Both the position numbers and the translations under genes were made by a program. Source: Treponema socranskii subsp. buccale (GTDB lineage: Bacteria > Spirochaetota > Spirochaetia > Treponematales > Treponemataceae). Taken from it: 64,000 bases of DNA. Position 1 is the first letter of the stretch, and each line of letters starts with the position of its first letter. The notes under the pieces were generated by a model. The model ran no database searches and was not told the origin of the DNA. It saw nothing but the letters and a program-made list of their open reading frames with translations. The stretch covers positions 930,001 through 994,000 of the forward strand of contig NZ_CP054258.1 in assembly GCF_024181585.1 (NCBI RefSeq), given 5' to 3'. Shown here piece after piece: positions 15,097 through 22,444 of the stretch.

Positions 15097-16512
15097 TTAC
15101 GCCAAATGAGATGTGAGCCACGATTTGAACGCTTCGTAATCGTTTTCCATCGGGACGGCGTTGTCGGGGAGCTGCATCACTTGCATGAGCCTGTCGGGCA
15201 TGGGAGGCTCTCTTCCGCAGGCTTCGGCGACGACCTTGCTGAACTTTGCGGGATCGGCCGTTTCGAGGATGATACCGATGCTCTTTTTTTCAGTGACGAA
15301 GCGCGCCCAATCGGGGACGTTCGGTGTAAGGCCGGGCTTTTCGCTTGAGCCTTTGATGCCGCCCATGAGATTTTGCATGGAGCCGCTTTTGATGTCGTCC
15401 CACGCTTTCCATGCGATAGCTCCGTGCGGATCGGTGATATAGCCCGTTTTTGCGTGGCACGATCGGACGGCGTTCATGATGCCGTTGTTGTCGAGCCAGT
15501 ACGACGCAAAGAGACTTCGCACTTCTTCGAGCGAATACATTGCGGCGATGCGCTCGTAATTGCTCGGCGCACCGACATCCATCGCGTTTGCGTAGGTTTC
15601 GACGGACGCACGGGCGCGGTATTCTCCTGTGGCGATCCAGTCGGGTACGGTGTGATTCGTATTTGTCGCGGCGATGAAACCGGTGATCGGCGCTCCCATT
15701 TCGCGCGCGATGAGTCCCGACGTGAGATTTCCGAAATTGCCCGACGGGACGGACATGATGACGGCAGGGTCGTCGATTTTGCTGTCGAGCTTTGCCCGAT
15801 CGCGAGAAGCGAGAGAAGCGTACATATAATAAAAACTCTGCGGCAAAAGGCGCGCGATGTTTATCGAATTTGCGGAAGAGAGCCGGAAATCTTTTCGCAA
15901 TTCGGCATCGGTAAAGGCTTTTTTGACGAGCTTTTGGCAATCGTCGAAAGTACCGCGCACTTTGAGCGCTCGCACGTTTCCGGTAAAGGTTGAAAGCTGT
16001 TTTTCCTGCAGGGCGCTCACTTTTCCTTCGGGGTAGAGGATCGTCACGTCGAGACCCGCCACATTGTGGAATGCGCTTCCCACGGCGCTTCCCGTATCGC
16101 CCGAAGTCGCGACGAGGATATGAAGCGTACCCTTTTCGGTTTTATTAAAAAACGACATGACACGCGCCATAAAGCGGGCGCCGAAATCTTTAAACGCGCA
16201 CGTCGGTCCGTGAAAGAGTTCGAGTACATAGGTAATCGAATCGAGAGGTATGAATTTCGGCGAAAACGGATACGCGTCTTCGATAATGCCTTTGAGTTCG
16301 TCGTCCGGTATTTCACCTTCGACGTAAGGTTTTGCCATATTGAATGCGATATCGCGGAAACACGGGGCGGGCGTTTTATTGATAAGCGCCCGATCGATGT
16401 GCGGAAACGCTTCGGGCATATAGAGACCGCCGGTTAAGGGATTCATGCCGCTCATGACGGCGGTTCGAAAATCGGTTTTTATGCTTGCGTCTCGCGTATC
16501 GGTGTATTTCAT
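15097..16512 (-). CDS. thrC: Threonine synthase
   Basis: This PLP enzyme makes threonine from O-phosphohomoserine. 471 residues, the long form. The PLP lysine is in F-H-G-P-T-C-A-F-K-D-F-G-A-R-F. A-T-S-G-D-T-G-S-A and the phosphate-binding S-V-P-S-G-N-F-G-N are intact. The ATG at 16512 follows a strong GGAAGGAG site. No other threonine genes are adjacent. It lies downstream of the exported-protein gene on the same strand, about 80 bp away. Confidence 0.95.
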   Translation of the reverse strand: MKYTDTRDASIKTDFRTAVMSGMNPLTGGLYMPEAFPHIDRALINKTPAPCFRDIAFNMAKPYVEGEIPDDELKGIIEDAYPFSPKFIPLDSITYVLELFHGPTCAFKDFGARFMARVMSFFNKTEKGTLHILVATSGDTGSAVGSAFHNVAGLDVTILYPEGKVSALQEKQLSTFTGNVRALKVRGTFDDCQKLVKKAFTDAELRKDFRLSSANSINIARLLPQSFYYMYASLASRDRAKLDSKIDDPAVIMSVPSGNFGNLTSGLIAREMGAPITGFIAATNTNHTVPDWIATGEYRARASVETYANAMDVGAPSNYERIAAMYSLEEVRSLFASYWLDNNGIMNAVRSCHAKTGYITDPHGAIAWKAWDDIKSGSMQNLMGGIKGSSEKPGLTPNVPDWARFVTEKKSIGIILETADPAKFSKVVAEACGREPPMPDRLMQVMQLPDNAVPMENDYEAFKSWLTSHLA

Positions 16513-16594
16513 ACCATCTCCTTCCGAAAATTAATAATTACCGTAAGCACATTTTTTATTGGGTCATGGTTTTAAAACGCGACATTCAATACCG

Positions 16595-17593
16595 TTACAT
16601 TCCGTAGAGTATCGCGTGCACCGTTTGCGATGCGATTTTTTTACGGCACGCTTCCGCGGCGAGATATTGCGATGTCCCCGATTCCGATGCCGTCTGCCGC
16701 GTTTTATACAACACTTCGCCGTTTTTCATATTGACGCATACGACGTCCGCGACGAGGGTACACACATACGCACCGTTATCCTGTCGTTGTAAAGGAGCGG
16801 CAAATTTTATCGAACCCGATACCATAAAGCTCGCCGAATCGCCGACGATGGCGCGCGTCGCTTTGTAAAGAGCGTCGATGTTTCGGTTCAGATAATTCGG
16901 AGAGGGGATGGGAGAGTTTCCCGATCGGACGCCGGAATTGATAAAGTCTCTCAGAATGTAACGCGAATTGGTAAGCGCGCGGTCTTTTTCATCGAAATCG
17001 AACACGTAGAGGATACCGCTTTTTTTTACCAAGTCGGTACGGACTTTGAAGGGCGCCGTAACGCTTACGGCACGGGCGGCTTCGACGGTTTCGGGGTTCG
17101 AATTGACGGGCGTCGGATAAAAACTTACGACTTCGTCGAACGATGAAGTCGGTACGGCGGGCATAAACTCAATCCGTCCGTTTTCGTCGGTCGTCAAAAC
17201 GGTTGTGTCGTAGACGATCGAATCGTCCGTACGCGATGCGGGGTACGAAACGGTGATCGGTATGCCGGAAACTTCTTTTCCGTCAGCGTCTTTTACGAGG
17301 AGCGTATATGCTGAAAGAAAAGGGGTGTGTTTTACGGTTTGCTTCGGAAAAGAAACGACATTTAACGCGATGCCGGAAATTTTCGCTAAAAATTCGTTTT
17401 GTTCGATGACGTCGGGGCTCGGCGTTTCCTGTGCTTCGATCGGAGTTTCGACCGCCGCTTCCGCGGCCGGTGCGGGAAGCTGTTTGCCCGCCGATTTTGC
17501 GCCTTTGCCCGATGCATGCGCGCTCGATAAAAACGCCGAAAAAAGCAATGCCGCCAAAGTGACCGGACGGCGCCTGTTCTTTAAACTAATCAT
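16595..17593 (-). CDS. Exported protein with an Ig-like middle domain
   Basis: 332 residues from the ATG at 17593 (MISLKNRRRPVTLAALL). A signal peptide ends near A-H-A-S-G. The middle (about 95-200) is Ig-like beta structure with a V-K-D-A-D-G-K-E-V-S-G-I-P-I turn typical of bacterial Ig-like repeats. The C-terminal 130 residues (S-G-S-I-K-F-A-A-P, V-A-D-V-V-C-V-N, S-Q-Y-L-A-A-E-A-C-R-K-K-I) resemble the LPP20/FlgT-like envelope fold. Function unknown; probably periplasmic. Confidence 0.6.
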   Translation of the reverse strand: MISLKNRRRPVTLAALLFSAFLSSAHASGKGAKSAGKQLPAPAAEAAVETPIEAQETPSPDVIEQNEFLAKISGIALNVVSFPKQTVKHTPFLSAYTLLVKDADGKEVSGIPITVSYPASRTDDSIVYDTTVLTTDENGRIEFMPAVPTSSFDEVVSFYPTPVNSNPETVEAARAVSVTAPFKVRTDLVKKSGILYVFDFDEKDRALTNSRYILRDFINSGVRSGNSPIPSPNYLNRNIDALYKATRAIVGDSASFMVSGSIKFAAPLQRQDNGAYVCTLVADVVCVNMKNGEVLYKTRQTASESGTSQYLAAEACRKKIASQTVHAILYGM

Positions 17594-17746
17594 ACGATAC
17601 CTTGCTGAAATTATTAATTTAAAAATCGAATGCACAATACATCTGAAAACCGACGTTTTCGGACAGTTTCGCTCCCTATAATGACAGTATATCGTTTTTT
17701 CGAAAAAATCTCAAGTTTCCATGATTTGGATTTTAAGCAGGGAGTT

Positions 17747-18139
17747 GAAAAACGGCCAAGCCGTTTTTCTCTCATAGGAGACGCGAAAAAATCCTGCGCG
17801 GGGAACTTCGCGCTCCGCGCTCGTTGCAAGTTGCGCGGGGAACTTCGCGCTCCGCGCTCGTTGCAAGTTGCGCGGGGAACTTCGCGCTTCGCGCTCGTTG
17901 CAAGTGGCGCACTGCTCGGAATTTATTTTTGAAGTCTGGAGTGGAAAAACGGCCAAGCCGTTTTTCTCTCATAGGAGACGCGAAAAAATCCTGCGCGGGG
18001 AACTTCGCGCTTCGCGCTCGTTGCAAGTTGCGCGGGGAACTTCGCGCTCCGCGCTCGTTGCAAGTCGCGCACTGCTCGGAATTTATTTTTGAAGTCTGGA
18101 GTGGAAAAACGGCCAAGCCGTTTTTCTCTCATAGGAGAC
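17747..18139. repeat. Composite repeat region B: 37-bp tandem units and terminator hairpins
   Basis: Three exact 37-bp units (17796-17832, 17833-17869, 17870-17906) and two more (17993-18029, 18030-18066) start GCGCGGGGAACTTCGCGC and end TCGTTGCAAGT(T/G/C). Each array is preceded by GCGAAAAAATCC-T and followed by GCGCACTGCTCGG. Perfect terminator hairpins GAAAAACGGC-CAA-GCCGTTTTTC lie at 17747-17769, 17944-17966 and 18104-18126. The arms GCGAAAAAATCC recur at 17783, 17980 and 18140. Those distances (197 and 160 bp) differ by exactly one 37-bp unit. The rest of 17594-18215 holds no gene. Confidence 0.9.
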
Positions 18140-18175
18140 GCGAAAAAATCCTGCGCACTGCTCGGATTTTTTCGC
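18140..18175. repeat. Constant-loop hairpin upstream of alr
   Basis: A perfect 12-bp inverted repeat, GCGAAAAAATCC (18140-18151) and its complement (18164-18175), around the 12-nt loop TGCGCACTGCTC. The same left arm precedes the 37-bp arrays at 17783 and 17980, so the arrays look like insertions into the loop of this element. TC and the alr -35 box follow. Confidence 0.9.
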
Positions 18176-18177
18176 TC

Positions 18178-18206
18178 TTGCCCAAAAGGCGCTGTCTATC
18201 TAAAAT
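18178..18206 (+). promoter_or_regulatory. alr promoter abutting the hairpin, leaderless type
   Basis: TTGCCC (18178-18183) and TAAAAT (18201-18206) are 17 bp apart. The alr ATG follows the -10 box by 9 nt, so the transcript would begin within a few bases of the start codon; there is no ribosome binding site. Confidence 0.55.
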
Positions 18207-18215
18207 AGGCGTACT

Positions 18216-19358
18216 ATGAGAAGTACGCGGGCGGTCGTTTATAAAAACAATTTGATACACAATCTTTCCGTCGTTAAATCTTTTCTTAAAAACGATGTGA
18301 AAATCTGCGCTGCGGTAAAAGCGAACGGCTACGGTTCGGGTGCGGTTTTTGCCGCAAAGACGGCGCTCGCTTGCGGTGCATCCTTTTGTGCGGTCGCGAC
18401 CGTAGACGAAGGGATCGAACTCCGCGAAAGCGGCATCGCCTCTCCGATTTTACTTTTAAGTCTGTGTACGCCGGATGAAATGAAAGACGCCGTTTTGTAT
18501 AAGCTTACCCCTCTCGTGTGCGACGAAGCGTATGCGGAACTTTTCAATGTCGCTGCCGGAAAATACGCTTCGGGAAAATTTTCCGTGCACATTGCAGTCG
18601 ATACCGGTATGCGCCGCATCGGATGTTCCGTCGATGAAGCTTCGCGTTTTGCAAAGCGCATCGTAAACTTGCCGCACCTTACACTCGGAGGTGTGTGTAC
18701 GCATTTTTCTTCGGCGGATGAAACGGATGATGAAGCAAGGCGGTATACGGACGATCAATTTTCGCATTTTATGCGCGCCGTCAAATCGATCGAAGACGAA
18801 GGCATCGATCCGGGCATCCGGCACTGCGCGGCGTCTGCGGCGCTGCTCGATCGGCCGGAAATGCAGCTCGATATGGTGCGGCCGGGAATCGCCATGTACG
18901 GCTATTTTGACGGGAGTATCGACGGCGCTTACTGTGCCGAGCGGGGAAAGCCGTGTACGCTTGAGCCCGTGATGGCTCTTGAAAGCGAAGTCGTTGCGAT
19001 CAAATCGATAAAAAAAGGGGAGGCGGTTTCGTATAACCGCACGTGGACTGCCGAATGCGATACCGCCGTCGCAACGCTTCCGATCGGTTACGCCGACGGA
19101 TTGCCGCGGAGCTTGTCTCCCGGTTTGTGCGTTGCGATCAACGGAAAAAATTATCCCGTCGTCGGGCGCATCTGTATGGATCAATGTATGGTCGATGTCG
19201 GCTCAGGTGGAGTGCATCGCTGGGATAAAGCCGTCATATTCGGCCCTGAAAATTCCGGCGCGCTGCAAACGGCGGCGGACATCGCAAAGGCTTCCGGCAC
19301 GATTTCGTATGAGATTTTGACGGGCATCGCAAAGCGCGTGCCTCGCACGGAAGTGTAG
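18216..19358 (+). CDS. alr: Alanine racemase
   Basis: This PLP enzyme interconverts L- and D-alanine for peptidoglycan. 380 residues. The PLP lysine is Lys 35 (A-V-K-A-N-G-Y-G), the catalytic tyrosine is Tyr 273 (S-Y-N-R-T-W), and the substrate region G-R-I-C-M-D-Q-C-M-V-D-V is intact. The gene follows the hairpin-promoter element directly. Confidence 0.96.
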   Translation: MRSTRAVVYKNNLIHNLSVVKSFLKNDVKICAAVKANGYGSGAVFAAKTALACGASFCAVATVDEGIELRESGIASPILLLSLCTPDEMKDAVLYKLTPLVCDEAYAELFNVAAGKYASGKFSVHIAVDTGMRRIGCSVDEASRFAKRIVNLPHLTLGGVCTHFSSADETDDEARRYTDDQFSHFMRAVKSIEDEGIDPGIRHCAASAALLDRPEMQLDMVRPGIAMYGYFDGSIDGAYCAERGKPCTLEPVMALESEVVAIKSIKKGEAVSYNRTWTAECDTAVATLPIGYADGLPRSLSPGLCVAINGKNYPVVGRICMDQCMVDVGSGGVHRWDKAVIFGPENSGALQTAADIAKASGTISYEILTGIAKRVPRTEV

Positions 19359-19369
19359 CGCGGAAAATC

Positions 19370-19399
19370 TTGTTTGCGTACACGATTATGGTGTATACT
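19370..19399 (+). promoter_or_regulatory. brnTA promoter with a candidate operator
   Basis: TTGTTT (19370-19375) and TATACT (19394-19399) are 18 bp apart. TACAC (19379-19383) and GTGTA (19391-19395) form an inverted repeat in the spacer and the -10 box, where an autoregulating BrnA-BrnT complex would block transcription. Confidence 0.45.
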
Positions 19400-19413
19400 G
19401 ATAGCGGCAGAGG

Positions 19414-19713
19414 ATGCGGAAGGTGTTATCATTTGAGTGGGATCCGGATAAAGAAAAGCGCAATATTGAAAAACATAACGGGATCTCGTTCCGAATAGCG
19501 GTTAAAGTTTTTTCCGACAACAAACGTATTGAAAAATATGATTCACAGCATTCAACATTCGATGAAGAGAGATGGGATGTAATCGGTATGGTTGATGATA
19601 TTCTTTTTGTTGTTTATACGGAAGTGGATGAAAATAGAGTCAGAATTATTTCTGCGCGCCTTGCGGAAAAGGAGGAAATCGATGAATACTTTAATAACTA
19701 TGACGCTCGATGA
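19414..19713 (+). CDS. brnT: BrnT-family ribonuclease toxin
   Basis: 99 residues matching BrnT: F-E-W-D-P-D-K-E-K-R-N-I-E-K-H-N-G-I-S-F at the N-terminus and R-V-I-I-S-A-R-type residues (R-I-I-S-A-R-L-A) near the end. BrnT toxins are RelE-fold RNases that slow translation. The antitoxin gene follows and overlaps its 3' end by 32 bp, the usual BrnT-then-BrnA order. Confidence 0.88.
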   Translation: MRKVLSFEWDPDKEKRNIEKHNGISFRIAVKVFSDNKRIEKYDSQHSTFDEERWDVIGMVDDILFVVYTEVDENRVRIISARLAEKEEIDEYFNNYDAR

Positions 19714-20017
19714 AGTGAAAAAAAATCCGCTTACCGAAGAAGAAAAGAATGTTATCCGCCGCGCAGCAGCTCAGGTTCGTGCCGGTACTGCAGAAGACGA
19801 TCCTGATTGCCCGAAGCAGACAAAAGAGGAACTCGCAAAATTTCGTCCATGGTATGAAGTTCATCCCGAATGGCGCGAAGCGAAAAAAACGGAAATTCAT
19901 TTGCAGATCGATACCGATGTTCTCGAATGGTACAAATCGCAGGGCAGGGAATACCAAACAAAGATGAATGACGTTTTGCGTGCTCATGCGTTTTTACAAA
20001 GACGCGCGGAACATTAA
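19682..20017 (+). CDS. brnA: BrnA-family antitoxin
   Basis: 111 residues from the ATG at 19682, which has an AAGGAGG site. The frame extends further upstream inside brnT, but the ribosome binding site fixes this start. The C-terminal half (H-L-Q-I-D-T-D-V-L-E-W-Y-K-S-Q-G-R-E-Y-Q) is the ribbon-helix-helix segment of BrnA, which binds the operator. The N-terminal part should wrap the toxin. Its stop overlaps the converging folC stop. Confidence 0.85.
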   Translation: MNTLITMTLDEVKKNPLTEEEKNVIRRAAAQVRAGTAEDDPDCPKQTKEELAKFRPWYEVHPEWREAKKTEIHLQIDTDVLEWYKSQGREYQTKMNDVLRAHAFLQRRAEH

Positions 20018-21345
20018 CAAAAATGCATAACGCGCTTCGCATCGGCGGCGAGGTAAAAAGAGCCTGAAACGAGCAGGACGGCGGGAGCCGCTTCGGCTTC
20101 TTTAAATGCGCTTCGTACCGCTTTTTCAAAATCGCTTTCACAGGTAAACGAAAGGCCGGCATTTTTACAGGCGGCCTCTGCGCGTTCTATGTCGCCGTGT
20201 TTTGTAAACCCCGGTTTTGTCAGCGTAATCGAATGAAATGTGCCGCGAAAAAGACGGGCAATCGCTTCGGCGTTTTTGTCGGCTGCAAGCGCAAAAAGCA
20301 GCCGGCGAGGGCGGGACGGGAAGAGTGCGGTAAGGACTGAAAGCGTATTTTGCATGCTCGAAACCGTATGCGCTCCGTCAAAGACGACGACGGCATTGCG
20401 GTACGGCACGATTTCAAAGCGGGCGGGAAGGCTTGCCTTTGCGAGTCCCTTTTCGATAAGGGCTTCGTCGAGCGAGGGAAGCGCCGTTTTTACCGCGAGG
20501 GCGGCTTGGGCTGCGTTTTGCGCCTGTACCGGACCGAGCATGTGCAGCGTTGTTTGCACGGGGCGGGAAAACAGCGGACTTTCGAAACATAGATTCAGGC
20601 GGTAATCATTCGTGTAAGAAATTTCTCGAAATCGTATCATATCGTCTACAAAAGTGCACGGCGCAGCGAGGCTTCGGGCGGTTTTTTGAAATACTCGGTA
20701 GACAGAATGCGTCGCTTGGTGCGAAACGATGACGGGAACGAAAGGTTTTATGATGCCCGCTTTTTCGGCGGCGATTTTTTCAAGCGTGTCGCCGAGGTAT
20801 TCGGTGTGCTCGAGTTCGATCGGCGTGATGCAGCAGAGTTTCGGCGTGACGACGTTTGTCGCGTCGAGCCTGCCGCCCAATCCGACTTCAAATACGTTCC
20901 AATCGGTGCGCGCGCGGCGAAAGCACAAAAACGCGTAGAGCGTCGCAAGTTCGAACCATGTAACGGGGCGCGGGATTTTTTTTTCGGTTTCTGCCGACTG
21001 TACCGCATGCATCAGTTCCGCTGCTGCGCCTTCGTATACGGCATCGTCGAAAAAGCCGTCGGGGCGTGAGATGCGTTCACGAAAATCGAGTACGTGCGGA
21101 GACGTATACAGGCCGACGGAAAAACCCGCTTCCTGTAAAATGCATGCGATCATCTTTGAAACCGAACCTTTGCCCTTTGAACCGGCGACGTGAAAGCACG
21201 GAGATGAGGCTTCCGGATGTCCGAGCCGTTCGCAAAAAAAACGCATCGTGTCGAGCCAAAACATATTTTTTTGCGGAAGCTTTTCGAAATTGATAAAAGA
21301 ATCGAGCCATCTTTCAAAGCTGCGCGTCGCGGAGGAATTTTCCAT
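20014..21345 (-). CDS. folC: Folylpolyglutamate/dihydrofolate synthase
   Basis: Adds glutamate to folates (and may make dihydrofolate). 443 residues of the Mur ligase fold: P-loop G-S-K-G-K-G-S at 55-61, T-S-P-H-V-L-D-F-R-E-R-I next, then the Mg-binding H-T region, and the C-terminal domain with V-F-D-G-A-H-T. A TATACT -10 box (21353-21358) lies 7 nt upstream of the ATG without a ribosome binding site, suggesting a leaderless mRNA. Confidence 0.93.
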   Translation of the reverse strand: MENSSATRSFERWLDSFINFEKLPQKNMFWLDTMRFFCERLGHPEASSPCFHVAGSKGKGSVSKMIACILQEAGFSVGLYTSPHVLDFRERISRPDGFFDDAVYEGAAAELMHAVQSAETEKKIPRPVTWFELATLYAFLCFRRARTDWNVFEVGLGGRLDATNVVTPKLCCITPIELEHTEYLGDTLEKIAAEKAGIIKPFVPVIVSHQATHSVYRVFQKTARSLAAPCTFVDDMIRFREISYTNDYRLNLCFESPLFSRPVQTTLHMLGPVQAQNAAQAALAVKTALPSLDEALIEKGLAKASLPARFEIVPYRNAVVVFDGAHTVSSMQNTLSVLTALFPSRPRRLLFALAADKNAEAIARLFRGTFHSITLTKPGFTKHGDIERAEAACKNAGLSFTCESDFEKAVRSAFKEAEAAPAVLLVSGSFYLAADAKRVMHFC

Positions 21346-21401
21346 GACGGCGAGTATAGCACGGATTCGCTTCTAAGTGCAGGGGCAAACGCTGCGTATC
21401 A

Positions 21402-21435
21402 TTGACATATATATATATATATATATATATATACT
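21402..21435 (+). promoter_or_regulatory. gtr promoter region with an (AT)13 tract
   Basis: TTGACA (21402-21407) is followed by an uninterrupted AT dinucleotide run (21407-21433) and TATACT (21430-21435). The run fills the whole spacer, now 22 bp if TATACT is used. Changes in the repeat number would move -35 and -10 relative to each other. Confidence 0.5.
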
Positions 21436-21448
21436 CATATGCAGTACC

Positions 21449-22429
21449 ATGAAAAAAATGACGTTGGCGTTTGTACTGCCTTGTTATAATGAAGAAGCCG
21501 CTCTTCCGAAAACCGCCGATGCGTTAAAACAAAAACTTGCAGCCCTTAAAGCCGACGACCGATTTAAATCGATTGCGTTTTATAAAGTTTATTTTGTCGA
21601 CGACGGTTCATCCGATAATACGTGGCATATCATTCAAAATCTCGCAGCTGAAGATCCGACTTTTTGCGGTGTAAAGCTTGCTGCAAACAGAGGACATCAA
21701 AATGCACTGTTGGCGGGGCTTATGACCGCAAAAGAAAAAGCCGATGCGGTTATTTCAATGGATGCGGATTTGCAGGATGATATAAACGCCGCCGATGAAA
21801 TGATTTTAAAATTTCTTGACGGGGCGGATATCGTATACGGCGTACGATCGGAACGGAAACGGGATACGTTTTTCAAACGATTTACCGCCGAAAGTTTTTA
21901 CAGGTTTTTACGCTTTTTTTCGGACAATCCTAAAAATATTATTTTCAATCATGCCGATTACCGCCTGATGAGCCGCCGTGCATTGTACGGTTTATCGGAA
22001 TACACGGAAGTAAACCTTTATCTTCGCGGAATCATTCCTTCTATCGGCTATCGTCAGGATTCGGTTTACTACGGACGGAACGAGCGCGTTGCCGGTGTCA
22101 GTAAGTATCCGCTGAAAAAGATGATAGCCTTTGCGGTACAGGGGATTACGTCTCTTTCAGTAAAGCCGATGCGGATAATCACTGCACTCGGATTTTTTAT
22201 CTTTTTGGCGAGCATCGGAATGCTCATCTATTTTTTAATTCGGCACTTTACCGGCAAAACGATCGTCGGCTGGTCGTCGCTTGCCGTTTCGATTTGGGCT
22301 ATCGGCGGCTTGATTCAAATGTCGATCGGTGTACTCGGCGAATACATCGGAAAAATCTATTTGGAAACGAAGCGTCGTCCGCGCTATATTATTGAAACCG
22401 TGCTTGACGACAGCAAAACGGAAATATAA
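21449..22429 (+). CDS. gtrB: GtrB/PglC-type family 2 glycosyltransferase
   Basis: Transfers a sugar from a nucleotide donor to undecaprenyl phosphate on the cytoplasmic face. 326 residues: an N-terminal GT-A domain with V-L-P-C-Y-N-E-E, D-D-G-S-S-D-N-T and M-D-A-D-L-Q-D, then two C-terminal transmembrane helices (about 230-255 and 265-290). The first two codons (MKKMTLAF) give a normal family start; the longer frame merely reads through the AT repeat. It opens a gtr cluster with the next two genes. Confidence 0.92.
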   Translation: MKKMTLAFVLPCYNEEAALPKTADALKQKLAALKADDRFKSIAFYKVYFVDDGSSDNTWHIIQNLAAEDPTFCGVKLAANRGHQNALLAGLMTAKEKADAVISMDADLQDDINAADEMILKFLDGADIVYGVRSERKRDTFFKRFTAESFYRFLRFFSDNPKNIIFNHADYRLMSRRALYGLSEYTEVNLYLRGIIPSIGYRQDSVYYGRNERVAGVSKYPLKKMIAFAVQGITSLSVKPMRIITALGFFIFLASIGMLIYFLIRHFTGKTIVGWSSLAVSIWAIGGLIQMSIGVLGEYIGKIYLETKRRPRYIIETVLDDSKTEI

Positions 22430-22444
22430 AGGGAGCAAACGGAA

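Noticed and set aside
17796-18066. CRISPR array
   Set aside because: The 37-bp units abut each other with no spacers, and no cas genes lie nearby.
17711-18219. Long open frames on both strands within the 37-bp repeats (A-K-F-P-A-Q-L-A-T-S type peptides)
   Set aside because: The frames arise because 37 is not a multiple of 3 and the unit lacks stops; no ribosome binding sites or family resemblance. The same peptides recur at 3846-4323.
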